DNA of 64,000 bases from Paraclostridium ghonii (GCF_030815085.1 NZ_JAUSWG010000006.1), one strand, 5' to 3'; shown: positions 7,585 to 17,402, counted from the stretch's first letter. Numbers and translations are program-made. Notes: generated from the letters alone by a model not told the origin.

Positions 7585-8763
7585 TTGTACAATATAGCGA
7601 TAGTTAAGTACGGAGAAATTGGTGTAAAAGGAAAAAATAGATACATATTTGAAAATAAATTAATAAAAAATATAAAGAATATGCTATCTCATATAGGGAA
7701 GTTCAATGTATATAAAGAATATGGAAGAATATATGTTGATTTAGGTGAATATAGTGAAGATTATGAAGAAGTTTTAGAAGAAATTAAGAAAGTATTTGGA
7801 GTTGTTGGTGTTTGTCCAGGCATAAGAGCAGAAAAAGATTATGATAAGTTAAAGGAATTAGCACTACAGCTTTTAGAAGAAAAAATAGAAGAAGGTTCAA
7901 AATCATTTAAAGTTACTTCAAGAAGAGGAGATAAAAGTCTAGAATTAACTTCTCAAGAAATGAGTAAAGATATAGCTGGATTTTTAGTTTATAACGTAAA
8001 AGATAAGATAAAGGTTGATGTTAGAAATCCAGAGACGACTATACACTGTGAGTATAGACAAAACCATGTAATGGTATATAGTGATACAGTTCCTGGTTAT
8101 GGAGGGCTTCCAGTTGGAACAAATGGAAGAGCTATGTCTTTATTATCTGGAGGAATAGATAGTCCAGTTGCATCTTGGATGGTAGCAAAAAGAGGAGTAG
8201 AGATTGAAGCTATACATTTTCACAGTTACCCATTTACAAGTGAAAAATCACAAGAAAAAGTAAGAGATTTAGCTCAAATATTAGCTAAATACTGTGGTAA
8301 AGTTAGACTTCATAAAGTAAACATACTAGAAATACAAAAGGCAATAGGAGCTTCTTGTAAAGAAGAAGAAATGACTATAATATCAAGAAGATTTATGATG
8401 AAAATAGCACAAAGAGTAGGAGAGATGAGGTTCTGTGATGCGCTAGTTACAGGAGAAAGTATAGGACAAGTTGCGTCTCAAACTATACAAGGGTTAACTT
8501 GTACAAATGCTTCTGTATCATTACCTGTATTTAGACCTCTTATAGCAATGGATAAATCAGAGATAATAAAAATAGCACAAAGTATAGGCACATTTGAAAC
8601 ATCAATTATACCAGAAGAAGACTGTTGTACAGTATTTTCGCCAAAGAATCCTGTAACAAAGCCTAAATTAGATAGAATAGAAAAATCAGAGTCGTTTTTA
8701 GATGCAGAAAAATTAATACAAGATGCAATAAATAATATGGAAGTTGAAATATTTGAATTTTAA
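7585..8763 (+). CDS. thiI: tRNA 4-thiouridine synthetase ThiI (no rhodanese domain)
   Basis: 392 residues. An N-terminal ferredoxin-like and THUMP region (to about residue 165) precedes the PP-loop adenylation domain with LLSGGIDSPVASW. The enzyme adenylates U8 of tRNA for sulfur insertion. The C-terminal rhodanese domain of the E. coli form is missing, as is usual in Firmicutes. A GTG at 7576 is in frame but lies within the Shine-Dalgarno GAGGTG; the TTG at 7585, six bases further, is the better start. It forms an operon with the desulfurase. A dispersed repeat begins directly after the stop. Confidence 0.9.
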   Translation: MYNIAIVKYGEIGVKGKNRYIFENKLIKNIKNMLSHIGKFNVYKEYGRIYVDLGEYSEDYEEVLEEIKKVFGVVGVCPGIRAEKDYDKLKELALQLLEEKIEEGSKSFKVTSRRGDKSLELTSQEMSKDIAGFLVYNVKDKIKVDVRNPETTIHCEYRQNHVMVYSDTVPGYGGLPVGTNGRAMSLLSGGIDSPVASWMVAKRGVEIEAIHFHSYPFTSEKSQEKVRDLAQILAKYCGKVRLHKVNILEIQKAIGASCKEEEMTIISRRFMMKIAQRVGEMRFCDALVTGESIGQVASQTIQGLTCTNASVSLPVFRPLIAMDKSEIIKIAQSIGTFETSIIPEEDCCTVFSPKNPVTKPKLDRIEKSESFLDAEKLIQDAINNMEVEIFEF

Positions 8764-8768
8764 TAAAA

Positions 8769-8873
8769 AATTCACTTCGCTCATGTCGCCAACGACCTTG
8801 AAAATCAGGTCCGTTGCTCAAGTTTAGCAGTTGGGATTATAACTTATCCACAAATCAGATAATTTATAATCCC
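8769..8873 (+). repeat. dispersed structured element, copy A2
   Basis: The core TTCACTTCGCTCATGTCGCC...GGTCCGTTGCTCAAGTTT (8771-8825) matches copy A3 with few changes and A1 in reverse. It is followed by a hairpin GGGATTATAA / TTATAATCCC (8833-8842 / 8864-8873). Copy A3 has a hairpin at the same place with different arms that still pair. No T run follows, so it is not a simple terminator. It starts a few bases after the thiI stop. Confidence 0.65.
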
Positions 8874-8883
8874 TTAGTATGTA

Positions 8884-8920
8884 AAAATGATCTATACAAA
8901 TTCGTATAGATCATTTTTAT
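8884..8920. terminator. terminator between thiI and pflA
   Basis: Stem AAAATGATCTATAC / GTATAGATCATTTT (8884-8897 / 8904-8917) between convergent genes. Confidence 0.7.
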
Positions 8921-8925
8921 TATTA

Positions 8926-9660
8926 TTATTTGTTATGAGTTATTATTCCAAACTCTGCTAATACTTGAGATGCTTTTTCTATATCTTCTTTAGTAGCATC
9001 TGGAACATCTTTTAATTCATAGTCAAACCCCATATTTTCCCATTTGTGAACACCTAGAGTATGATATGGTAATAATTCAACTCTTTCTACATTTTTTAGA
9101 GTTGATATGAATTTACCCATAAGTTCTAAGTTTTCTCTATCATCTGTTACTCCAGGAACAAGAACATGTCTTATCCAAACTGGTATATTTCTATCGCTTA
9201 AATGTTTAGCAAATTCTAATGTTTTATCTACACCAACACCTACTAAATCTTTACACTTTTCAGTTACCATGTGTTTTAAATCAAGTAAAACTAAATTTGT
9301 ATAATCAAGTACTGGATCTATAACATCTATATTTACAAAACCAGATGTATCTAAGCATGTATGGATTTTGTTTGTTTGAGCCTTTTTAAATAATTCTTTT
9401 AAGAACTCAGGTTGAAGAGTAGCTTCACCGCCAGAAACTGTTAAGCCTCCACCTGAAAATTTCATATAAGAAGCGTATTTGTTAACTTGATCTATTATTT
9501 CGTCGGCAGTGTACTCAGTTCCACCTTTAACATCCCAAGTATCTCTGTTATGGCAGTATTTACATCTTAATGGACAACCTTGCATAAATAATATAAATCT
9601 AATTCCAGGCCCATCTACAGTGCCAAATGTCTCTATTGAATGAACTCTACCTTTTATCAT
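8926..9660 (-). CDS. pflA: pyruvate formate-lyase activating enzyme (radical SAM)
   Basis: 244 residues. The cluster motif CPLRCKYCHN (CxxxCxxC) near residue 29 binds the 4Fe-4S cluster, and the Gly-rich SAM site FSGGGLTVSGGE follows. It generates the glycyl radical on PFL under anaerobic conditions. A GTG at 9669 is in frame, but GAGGTGG overlaps it and correctly precedes ATG 9660. It lies downstream of pflB on the same strand, separated by a terminator at 9801-9832, so it is expressed by read-through or from its own promoter. Confidence 0.92.
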   Translation of the reverse strand: MIKGRVHSIETFGTVDGPGIRFILFMQGCPLRCKYCHNRDTWDVKGGTEYTADEIIDQVNKYASYMKFSGGGLTVSGGEATLQPEFLKELFKKAQTNKIHTCLDTSGFVNIDVIDPVLDYTNLVLLDLKHMVTEKCKDLVGVGVDKTLEFAKHLSDRNIPVWIRHVLVPGVTDDRENLELMGKFISTLKNVERVELLPYHTLGVHKWENMGFDYELKDVPDATKEDIEKASQVLAEFGIITHNK

Positions 9661-9800
9661 TTTATCCACCTCGTTAATTATATATTATACTAAAATATTT
9701 ATCATTTTAAACTGATTGTATACATTATACTTCTACCCACTATTATAAATCATTAAACGTGTAAAGTCTATTAAATAGTTATGTATGTGAAAAATTAGAA

Positions 9801-9832
9801 AAAAAGAGTGCAAACTGATGAGGTTTACACTC
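9801..9832 (-). terminator. pflB terminator
   Basis: On the minus strand GAGTGTAAAC / GTTTGCACTC (one U-G pair) is followed by a U run. It separates pflB from pflA. Confidence 0.75.
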
Positions 9833-9898
9833 TAAATATACTTTGATAATTAATTGTTAATTGTTTTACAATATGTTTACATTTATATTAAGTTATAA

Positions 9899-12130
9899 TT
9901 AGCACATTTTTCCGTGGAATGTTCTGTTTATAACATCTAATTGTTGCTCTTTAGTTAACTTGATGAAGTTTACAGCGTATCCTGAAACTCTTATAGTTAA
10001 TTGAGGATATTTTTCTGGATGCTCCATAGCATCTTCTAAAGTAGCTCTATCAAATACGTTTACGTTTAAGTGATGAGCATTTTGAGAGAAGTATCCATCC
10101 ATCATTGAAGATAAGTTGTTTATTCTTTCATCCATATCTTTTCCTAAAGCACCTGGTACTATAGAGAAAGTATTAGATATACCATCTTGAGCATGCTCGT
10201 ATGGTAATTTAGCAACTGATGATAATGATGCTAAAGCACCGCTAGTATCTCTTCCGTGCATTGGGTTAGCTCCTGGAGCAAATGGTTCACCAGCTCTTCT
10301 TCCATCAGGAGTGTTACCAGTTTTCTTACCATAAACAACGTTTGAAGTTATAGTAAGTATAGATTGAGTATGATAAGAATTTCTGTAAGTCTTGTTCTTT
10401 CTTATCTTGTCCATGAAGTTTTCAACTAAGTTACAAGCTATCTCGTCAACTCTGTCATCGTTGTTCCCAAACATTGGGTATTCACCTTCGATTTCGAAGT
10501 CAACAGCTACTCCAGCTTCATTTCTTATAGTTTTAACTTTAGCATGTTTTATAGCAGATAATGAATCAGCACATACAGATAAACCAGCTATACCACAAGC
10601 CATAGTTCTGAATATATCTCTATCATGTAAAGCCATTTCTAATGCTTCATAAGAATACTTATCATGCATGTAGTGGATTACATTTAATGTATTTACATAT
10701 AAGTTAGCTAACCAATCAGTGAATGGTTCAAACTTAGCCATAACCTCATTGTAGTCTAAGTACTCAGAAGTTATTGGTTCGAATCTAGGTCCAACTTGAG
10801 CACCTGACTTCTCATCAACACCACCGTTTATAGCGTATAATAAAGTCTTAGCTAAGTTAACTCTAGCTCCGAAGAATTGCATTTGCTTACCGATTCTCAT
10901 TGCAGATACACAACAAGCTATACCGTAGTCATCTCCCCAGTAAGGTCTCATTAAATCATCGTTCTCATATTGAACAGAACTTGTGTCTATTGATACTTTA
11001 GAACAGAAGTTTTTGAATCCTTGAGGTAATTGAGTAGACCATAATACTGTTAAGTTTGGCTCTGGAGAAGCTCCAAGAGTATATAATGTATTTAAAACTC
11101 TGAATGAGTTCTTAGTTACTAATGTTCTACCATCTATTCCCATACCACCTATAGACTCAGTTACCCAAGTTGGGTCTCCAGAGAATAAATCGTTGTATTC
11201 AGGAGTTCTTAAGAATTTAACCATTCTTAACTTCATAACGAAGTGGTCCATTATTTCTTGAACTTCTTCTTCAGTTATAGTTCCAGCAGCTAAATCTCTT
11301 TCGAAGTATATATCTAAGAAAGTAGAAGTTCTACCTAATGACATTGCAGCACCATTTTGATCTTTTATAGCACCTAAGTATCCGAAGTATAACCATTGAA
11401 CAGCTTCTTTAGAGTTAGTAGCTGGATTAGATATATCGAATCCATAAACAGCAGCCATAGCTTTTAATTCAGTTAAAGCTTTTATTTGATCAGATATTTC
11501 TTCTCTTGATCTTATAACAGCTTCATCCATTGTAGAAACGTCTAAAGAATCTTTTTGTACTTTTTTGTCAGCTATTAAAGCATCAACACCGTATAAAGCA
11601 ACTCTTCTGTAGTCTCCTATTATTCTACCTCTTCCGTAAGCATCAGGTAATCCAGTTACTATACCAGATTTTCTAACAGCTCTCATTTCAGCAGTATAAG
11701 CATCGAATACACCTTGGTTATGAGTTTTTCTGTATTTAGTGAATATTTCACTTATTTCAGGATCACATTCATATCCATAAGCCTTACAAGAATTTTCAGC
11801 CATTTTTATACCACCGAATGGTTGTATAGCTCTTTTTAAAGGAGCATCAGTTTGGAAACCAACTATAGTTTCTATTTCTTTATCTAAGTATCCAGGACCG
11901 TAAGCATTTATCATAGATACTGTTTTAGTGTCTATATCTAATGTTCCGCCATTATCTCTTTCCTTTTTGAAAAGAACCATAGCTTCTTCCCATAATTTTT
12001 TAGTATTTTCAGTTGCTCCAGCTAAGAAAGAGTCATTTCCTTCATATGGAGTGTAGTTTAATTGTATGAACTCTCTTACGTTTATTTCTTTAGTCCATCT
12101 ACCAGTTTTGAATCCTTGCCATGCATTCAT
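9899..12130 (-). CDS. pflB: formate C-acetyltransferase (pyruvate formate-lyase)
   Basis: 743 residues, converting pyruvate and CoA to formate and acetyl-CoA. The catalytic Cys pair is in GIACCVSAMRIG around residue 410, and the glycyl-radical Gly is in IRVSGYAVNF close to the C-terminus. Length and both sites fit true PFL rather than a diol or glycerol dehydratase. A longer frame reaches 12214, but AAGGAGG just upstream of ATG 12130 fixes the start at MNAWQGF. The enzyme is oxygen-sensitive, which supports an anaerobic life-style. Confidence 0.95.
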   Translation of the reverse strand: MNAWQGFKTGRWTKEINVREFIQLNYTPYEGNDSFLAGATENTKKLWEEAMVLFKKERDNGGTLDIDTKTVSMINAYGPGYLDKEIETIVGFQTDAPLKRAIQPFGGIKMAENSCKAYGYECDPEISEIFTKYRKTHNQGVFDAYTAEMRAVRKSGIVTGLPDAYGRGRIIGDYRRVALYGVDALIADKKVQKDSLDVSTMDEAVIRSREEISDQIKALTELKAMAAVYGFDISNPATNSKEAVQWLYFGYLGAIKDQNGAAMSLGRTSTFLDIYFERDLAAGTITEEEVQEIMDHFVMKLRMVKFLRTPEYNDLFSGDPTWVTESIGGMGIDGRTLVTKNSFRVLNTLYTLGASPEPNLTVLWSTQLPQGFKNFCSKVSIDTSSVQYENDDLMRPYWGDDYGIACCVSAMRIGKQMQFFGARVNLAKTLLYAINGGVDEKSGAQVGPRFEPITSEYLDYNEVMAKFEPFTDWLANLYVNTLNVIHYMHDKYSYEALEMALHDRDIFRTMACGIAGLSVCADSLSAIKHAKVKTIRNEAGVAVDFEIEGEYPMFGNNDDRVDEIACNLVENFMDKIRKNKTYRNSYHTQSILTITSNVVYGKKTGNTPDGRRAGEPFAPGANPMHGRDTSGALASLSSVAKLPYEHAQDGISNTFSIVPGALGKDMDERINNLSSMMDGYFSQNAHHLNVNVFDRATLEDAMEHPEKYPQLTIRVSGYAVNFIKLTKEQQLDVINRTFHGKMC

Positions 12131-12409
12131 GTTGATAGCCTCCTTAAGTTTGTATGTGTTGAGTATATTTATTTTATAAAATCTAGCTAGATATTTTTTA
12201 AACAATATAATCATATCATAGAATGGGTATTTTGTATACAGAATTTTGCACTATCTTTCATTTTTCGATATATTTTTCTCTTATTTCTTATATTAATTAT
12301 AATACCTCGTTAAAATGAATAATAAACATTAATTTTACGAATAATTTTAAAATTTTATATACATATAACTTTAAGTGGAATGAATACCTATTTAATAAGG
12401 GGGGATAAA

Positions 12410-13366
12410 ATGATATTAACGATTGGACTATTTTTAATAGGATTTATACTTATAACAAAGGGTGCGGATATTTTTATAGATTCTACTATATCTGTAGGGA
12501 AAAAAACAAACATACCAGAAATTATTTTAGGTGCGACTATTGTTAGCTTAGCAACTACATTGCCTGAACTAACAGTTTCTGTATGCTCATCAATAAAAGG
12601 TTATACTACAATGAGTTTAGGAAATGCAGTGGGATCTATAATTTGCAATACTGGATTAGCTCTTGGATTAGTGGCGATTATTAAACCCTTTAGGATAGAA
12701 AAAAAAGTGTTTAATTCTAAAGCTATATTATTAATGATATCTATAATTATTTTAATTGTATTAGGATTAGATAAAGTTATAGATAGAAAAGATGCTATGG
12801 CACTTATGGGAATGTTAATTATTTACATGGTTAATAACTATAAGAGTATAGCTAAAACTAAAATGAAATCAGTACCAAATACAAATATAATAAATGAAAG
12901 GAAATCATTTGATATACTAAAAATATCATCTTTATTTATTATAGGAATAATTATGATGATAATAGGATCGAGGTTATTAGTTGATAATGGAATAAAAATA
13001 GCTGAATTTATAGGAGTTCCACAAGGGATTATAAGTTTAACGGTAATAGCGCTTGGAACATCGCTTCCAGAATTAGTATCTTGTTTAACTGCTATAAAGA
13101 AAAAACATAACGCAATATCTGTAGGGAATATACTAGGCGCAAATATTTTAAATATAGTTTCGGTAATATCTATATCGTCTTTTATAAATGATACACCTAT
13201 ACTTAAACAGACATCTATGATAGATTTTCCATTTATGATAATATTAGTATTGATTTTAATAATTCCTACAATTATAAAAGAAAAAATTTATAGACTCCAA
13301 GGCTTTTTAATGATATTTACATATTTACTATATTTATTTGTTCTATATTTTACATATATAAAATAA
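12410..13366 (+). CDS. Na+/Ca2+ antiporter (CaCA family, YrbG-like)
   Basis: 318 residues with about ten membrane segments in two homologous halves. Each half has the alpha-repeat signature: GATIVSLATTLPELTVS with GNAVGSIICN, and ALGTSLPELVSCLTA with GNILGANILN. The Glu in each PEL binds the cation in this family. A central Lys-rich loop joins the halves. An upstream in-frame ATG at 12380 contains the ribosome site within it; AAGGGGGGAT seven bases before ATG 12410 gives the start. It stands alone and ends in its own terminator. Confidence 0.85.
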   Translation: MILTIGLFLIGFILITKGADIFIDSTISVGKKTNIPEIILGATIVSLATTLPELTVSVCSSIKGYTTMSLGNAVGSIICNTGLALGLVAIIKPFRIEKKVFNSKAILLMISIIILIVLGLDKVIDRKDAMALMGMLIIYMVNNYKSIAKTKMKSVPNTNIINERKSFDILKISSLFIIGIIMMIIGSRLLVDNGIKIAEFIGVPQGIISLTVIALGTSLPELVSCLTAIKKKHNAISVGNILGANILNIVSVISISSFINDTPILKQTSMIDFPFMIILVLILIIPTIIKEKIYRLQGFLMIFTYLLYLFVLYFTYIK

Positions 13367-13386
13367 AACTTAAAATTTAAAAATAA

Positions 13387-13416
13387 AATAAGGGGAAGAT
13401 AACACCCCTTATTTTG
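13387..13416 (+). terminator. antiporter terminator
   Basis: Stem AATAAGGGG / CCCCTTATT followed by TTT. Confidence 0.65.
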
Positions 13417-13530
13417 CTTTAAAATGAATATGATATTTACTATTAGGATAAAATATTAATTGCATAATGTTTAAAATAAATATATAATTGATAAAGTTAA
13501 TATAAATTGATTACGGAAAGGAAACAATAT

Positions 13531-15123
13531 ATGAATATAGTTAAATTCGATGATTTACCAATAAATGAGAACATAAAAAAAGCTGTATTAGAAATGGGAT
13601 TCGAGGAACCATCTCCAATACAAGCTCAAGCAATACCAAAAATAATCACAGGAGTCGATATTATAGGGCAAGCGCAAACAGGTACGGGGAAAACAGCAGC
13701 ATTTAGTATACCTATATTAGAGATGGTAGATCCAGATGATAGGAGTCTACAAGCGGTAGTTTTATGTCCAACAAGAGAATTAGCAATACAAGTATCAAGT
13801 GAAATAAAAAAAATAGGTAAATACATGCACGGAATAAAAACTTTACCTGTATATGGAGGACAACCTATAGATAGACAAATAAAGTCTTTAAAAAGTGGTG
13901 TCCAAATTGTTATAGGAACTCCAGGGCGTGTAATAGACCATATAAACCGTAAGACTTTAAAGCTTGATAAAGTAAAAATGGTTATATTAGATGAAGCGGA
14001 TGAAATGTTAGATATGGGATTCAGAGAAGATATAGAAATGATTTTAAATCAAACTCCACAAAATAGACAAACAACTTTCTTCTCAGCTACTATGCCTAAA
14101 GGAATATTAGATTTAACAAAAAGATTCCAAAAAGACCCTGAGCATGTAAGAATAGTTAGAAAAGAGCTGACAGTTCCTAATATAAAACAATATTATATAG
14201 AAACTAAATCTGCTAATAAATTAGAAGTATTATGTAGATTAGTAGATGTATATAATCCTAAATTATCAGTAGTATTCTGTAACACAAAAAGAGGTGCGGA
14301 TGAGTTAGTTAGTGACTTACAAGCTAGAGGATACTTTGCAGATGCTCTACATGGAGATTTAAAACAAACTCAAAGAGATATAGTAATGGATAAGTTTAGA
14401 AACGGAACTATAGATATATTAGTTGCTACAGATGTTGCAGCTAGAGGAATAGATGTTGACGATGTAGAGGCTGTATTTAACTATGATTTACCTCAAGATG
14501 AGGAGTACTATGTACACAGAATAGGAAGAACAGGAAGAGCTGGTAGAAATGGAGTATCGTTCACTTTTGTATTCGGAAAATCTATGAGAAAAATGAAAGA
14601 TATAGAAAGATACACTAAATCTAAGCTAGAAAAACATAGTATACCTTCAATATCAGATGTTGAAGAGAAAAAAGTAAGCTTATTCTTTGAACAAGTAAAA
14701 TCTACTATAGAAGAAGGGCATTTAACAAAGCAAGTTCAATGGCTAGAAAACTTCTGTAAGGAAGAAGATTATGATACTTTAGATATTGCTGCTGCTTTAG
14801 TTAAATTAGCTTTAGGAGATGAAGCAAAAGAAGAAATAATAGAAGAGAGTCATAATACAGGTGCTGAATCAGGTATGACTAGACTATTTATAAATATAGG
14901 AAGAAAACAAAAAGTTCAAGCTAGAGATATAGTTGGAGCTATAGCTGGAGAAGTTGGTATACCAGGAAAGCTAGTTGGAACTATAGATATATATGATAAA
15001 TATACTTTTGTTGAAGTTCCAAAGAAACACGCTAGAAAAGTTCTTGAAAAAATGAAGAACATAAAAATAAAAGGAAATAAAGTTAATATAGAACAAGCAA
15101 ATAATAAGAGAAAAAGCAAATAA
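13531..15123 (+). CDS. DEAD-box RNA helicase with DbpA-type C-terminal domain
   Basis: 530 residues with the Q motif (FDDLPINENI...PIQAQAIP), AQTGTGKT, PTRELA, GTPGR, DEAD, SAT, ARGID and HRIGRTGR in order. The last ~75 residues (LFINIGRKQKVQARDIVGAI) form a DbpA-like RNA-recognition domain. In DbpA/YxiN this domain targets 23S rRNA, so a role in ribosome assembly or cold-shock RNA remodelling is likely. GGAAAGG precedes ATG 13531; an earlier TTG at 13507 is less likely. The tail ends in a basic ANNKRKSK. Confidence 0.88.
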   Translation: MNIVKFDDLPINENIKKAVLEMGFEEPSPIQAQAIPKIITGVDIIGQAQTGTGKTAAFSIPILEMVDPDDRSLQAVVLCPTRELAIQVSSEIKKIGKYMHGIKTLPVYGGQPIDRQIKSLKSGVQIVIGTPGRVIDHINRKTLKLDKVKMVILDEADEMLDMGFREDIEMILNQTPQNRQTTFFSATMPKGILDLTKRFQKDPEHVRIVRKELTVPNIKQYYIETKSANKLEVLCRLVDVYNPKLSVVFCNTKRGADELVSDLQARGYFADALHGDLKQTQRDIVMDKFRNGTIDILVATDVAARGIDVDDVEAVFNYDLPQDEEYYVHRIGRTGRAGRNGVSFTFVFGKSMRKMKDIERYTKSKLEKHSIPSISDVEEKKVSLFFEQVKSTIEEGHLTKQVQWLENFCKEEDYDTLDIAAALVKLALGDEAKEEIIEESHNTGAESGMTRLFINIGRKQKVQARDIVGAIAGEVGIPGKLVGTIDIYDKYTFVEVPKKHARKVLEKMKNIKIKGNKVNIEQANNKRKSK

Positions 15124-15162
15124 TAAGAGAAAAAAGTAATTTTAAATAAGTAAATTGCAGAG

Positions 15163-15199
15163 AAAAGGGATGTTTCAAATGTTTTGAGACACCCCTTTA
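15163..15199. terminator. bidirectional terminator between helicase and aminotransferase genes
   Basis: Stem AAAAGGGATGTTTCA with TGAGACACCCCTTT, with one mismatch, between convergent genes. Confidence 0.7.
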
Positions 15200-15211
15200 A
15201 ATATATTCAAT

Positions 15212-16444
15212 TTAAAACTCTAAATTTAAAGATAAAAGCCTATTTTTAAGTTCATTCATTACACTAATTTCATCATCTAAACAATCTGCATCATAGGTAA
15301 CTGAAAATCTTAAAAAGCTCCCACAATCATCCCAAGGAACAGTGGAAACTAATGCGTGAGAAAGTATATAAAGACTTGCTTCTTCAGCATTATTAAATTT
15401 AACTCCATTTTTAATTCCCTTAGGAATATTAACATAAGAGTAAAATCCAGCATCAGGTTTTTTAGCATTAAATCCAACTTGTTTTAAAACATCTACTAAT
15501 AAGTCAAATCTTCTTGAGTATCGTTTTTTATTTAAATCAATCAAATCATAATTATCAAGTGCATAAGCTCCTGCTTTTTGTATAGCTCTAAATTGTCCAG
15601 AATCAGTATGACCTTTAATAGCACAATAGAGTTGCATTGCTTTTTTAGATCCTATAACAAAAGCTAACCTCCATCCGGTCATATTAAAAGATTTGGATAG
15701 AGAGTGAATTTCTATGCAAACATCTATTGCACCGTCTACGTTTAATATACTAATAGGTTTACAATCACCATAAGTTAAAGCACCATAAGCTAAATCAGAT
15801 ACTATTATAATGTTGTTTTCTTTGGCGAATTTAACTGCATGCTCATAAAATTCTCTAGTTGCAATTTGACCAGTAGGATTGTTAGGGTAATTTAAATATA
15901 AAAGTTTTGCTCTTTTCTTTATATTTTCAGGTATATTATCTAAATCGGGATAAAAGTTATTTTCATGGGATAAAGGAAGTTTATAAATTTCACCCCCTAA
16001 AAACTTAGAATATGTTCCAAGTACTTGATATGCAGGAGAGGGCATGAGACATATATCTCCAGGGTTTATAAAGCATAGTGGAATCATAGCGAGTACTGGT
16101 TTAGAACCTATTCCATGTACTACATTTTCTGGAGTAATATCTTTTAAGTTATATACATTATTTAAATATCTACAAGCAGCTTCTTGAAATTCAATAATCC
16201 CATTATCGGAATAAAATCTATTCTCAGCTTTTCTAGCTTCAATACACAATATGTCAACTACTGAACTATCAGCCATTTTATCGGGTTCTCCGACTCCCAT
16301 ATCAATAAGTTTTGTATCTGGAAATTTAGATTTAACTTCTTTTGTTATTTTTTTAATTTTTTCAAATTTATAGAGATTGTCACTATTTTTAAAAAACGAT
16401 GGACCACCAAGGCGATTAGAAATTTTGTTGTCAATAAAATCCAT
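15212..16444 (-). CDS. dapL: class I/II aminotransferase, probable LL-diaminopimelate aminotransferase
   Basis: 410 residues, the usual DapL length. IDMGVGEPDKMAD near residue 47 is characteristic of DapL. YLNYPNNPTGQ and SLSKSFNMTGWRL (Schiff-base Lys) are PLP-site motifs, and the C-terminal FLRFSVTYD holds the carboxylate-binding Arg. DapL converts tetrahydrodipicolinate to LL-DAP in lysine and peptidoglycan synthesis. No other lysine genes are adjacent, so specificity rests on family resemblance; another aminotransferase role remains possible. It starts at ATG 16444 behind GGAGGAAT. Confidence 0.78.
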   Translation of the reverse strand: MDFIDNKISNRLGGPSFFKNSDNLYKFEKIKKITKEVKSKFPDTKLIDMGVGEPDKMADSSVVDILCIEARKAENRFYSDNGIIEFQEAACRYLNNVYNLKDITPENVVHGIGSKPVLAMIPLCFINPGDICLMPSPAYQVLGTYSKFLGGEIYKLPLSHENNFYPDLDNIPENIKKRAKLLYLNYPNNPTGQIATREFYEHAVKFAKENNIIIVSDLAYGALTYGDCKPISILNVDGAIDVCIEIHSLSKSFNMTGWRLAFVIGSKKAMQLYCAIKGHTDSGQFRAIQKAGAYALDNYDLIDLNKKRYSRRFDLLVDVLKQVGFNAKKPDAGFYSYVNIPKGIKNGVKFNNAEEASLYILSHALVSTVPWDDCGSFLRFSVTYDADCLDDEISVMNELKNRLLSLNLEF

Positions 16445-16538
16445 TATTATTCCTCCAAAAACTAATTTAGTATAATATATAATATTTTAATAAATAGTTT
16501 TTTGATACAATAAAACAAAACTATTTAAATTTCGTTGA

Positions 16539-16563
16539 AGGATAATAATCTGATTTATAGAAT
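16539..16563 (+). promoter_or_regulatory. sigma-H-like promoter of the spoIIA operon
   Basis: AGGATAA (16539-16545), 14 bases, GAAT (16560-16563) resembles the sigma-H consensus. Sigma-H is known to drive spoIIA in Bacillus and clostridia. Confidence 0.5.
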
Positions 16564-16608
16564 TCAATAAAAAGTATCATTTTTAAATTTGATAGGAGGG
16601 GGAAGCTA

Positions 16609-16965
16609 ATGATAAATTTTTCTTTAGACAATAAAAACTTAAGAGTTGAGTTTTTAAGTAAAGAATTAGATCATCATATTGCAAATGAAGTAAGAGAAGA
16701 GATTGATTATGTTATACAAGAAAAACAAATCAAGAATATAGTTTTTGATTTTAAAAATATGAATTTTATGGATTCTTCAGGCATTGGTGTGGTTATTGGT
16801 AGATATAAGAAAATATCTAGCGAAGGTGGAAAGGTAGCTGTAATAAACTTAAACTCAAGAGTAAAAAAGGTTTTTGATTTATCTGGAATGAATAAGATAA
16901 TAGAAGTTCATAACACTTATGAAGATGCTGTAAGTTCTTTTTTAGGAGGCGTTGCAAATGAATAA
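16609..16965 (+). CDS. spoIIAA: anti-sigma-F factor antagonist SpoIIAA
   Basis: 118-residue STAS-domain protein. The phosphorylation site is MDSSGIG (Ser56/Ser57), the serine phosphorylated by SpoIIAB. Unphosphorylated protein releases sigma-F in the forespore. It starts at ATG 16609 after GGAGGGGG. Its last eight bases overlap spoIIAB, indicating translational coupling, and the order AA-AB-sigF is the standard one. Confidence 0.95.
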   Translation: MINFSLDNKNLRVEFLSKELDHHIANEVREEIDYVIQEKQIKNIVFDFKNMNFMDSSGIGVVIGRYKKISSEGGKVAVINLNSRVKKVFDLSGMNKIIEVHNTYEDAVSSFLGGVANE

Positions 16966-17392
16966 TATTATGGAAGTAAAGTTTTCAGCAAGATCAGAAA
17001 ATGAAAGTTTTGCGAGGGTAATAGTTGCATCATTTGCAACTAAATTAGATCCTACATTAGATGAAATTGCAGATATAAAAACTGCGGTATCTGAAGCTGT
17101 AACAAATTCAATAATACACGGATACGATGAAGACGAAACAAAGTTTGTAAATATAAGATGTGAAATTGAAGATAGAGAGATAACTATTACAGTTGAAGAT
17201 TCTGGGAATGGTATAGAAGATTTAGATATGGCTATGCAGCCATTATATACATCAAAACCTGAATTAGAAAGATCTGGTATGGGATTTACCGTTATGGAAA
17301 GTTTCATGGATAAAGTAGCTGTTTCTTCTAAAAAGGGAGAAGGAACTAAAGTTATTATGAAAAAGAAAATAGATTCATCTAATATAGAATAG
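16958..17392 (+). CDS. spoIIAB: anti-sigma-F factor / serine kinase SpoIIAB
   Basis: 144-residue GHKL-type kinase. The N box is VSEAVTNSIIHGY, the G1 box EDSGNGI, and the G2 box RSGMGFTVME. It binds sigma-F or phosphorylates SpoIIAA depending on ATP/ADP. A TTG at 16952 is in frame but too close to AGGAGG (16944-16949); ATG 16958 sits eight bases away and is preferred. It overlaps the end of spoIIAA. Confidence 0.95.
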   Translation: MNNIMEVKFSARSENESFARVIVASFATKLDPTLDEIADIKTAVSEAVTNSIIHGYDEDETKFVNIRCEIEDREITITVEDSGNGIEDLDMAMQPLYTSKPELERSGMGFTVMESFMDKVAVSSKKGEGTKVIMKKKIDSSNIE

Positions 17393-17402
17393 AGGTTTTG
17401 TT

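Noticed and set aside
9899..12130. Glycyl-radical diol/glycerol dehydratase instead of PFL
   Set aside because: The adjacent Cys-Cys pair and the overall length are those of pyruvate formate-lyase; dehydratases lack the Cys pair.
12131..12409. Rex or FNR-type operator between pflB and the antiporter gene
   Set aside because: The region is A/T-rich and no convincing palindrome of either consensus was found.
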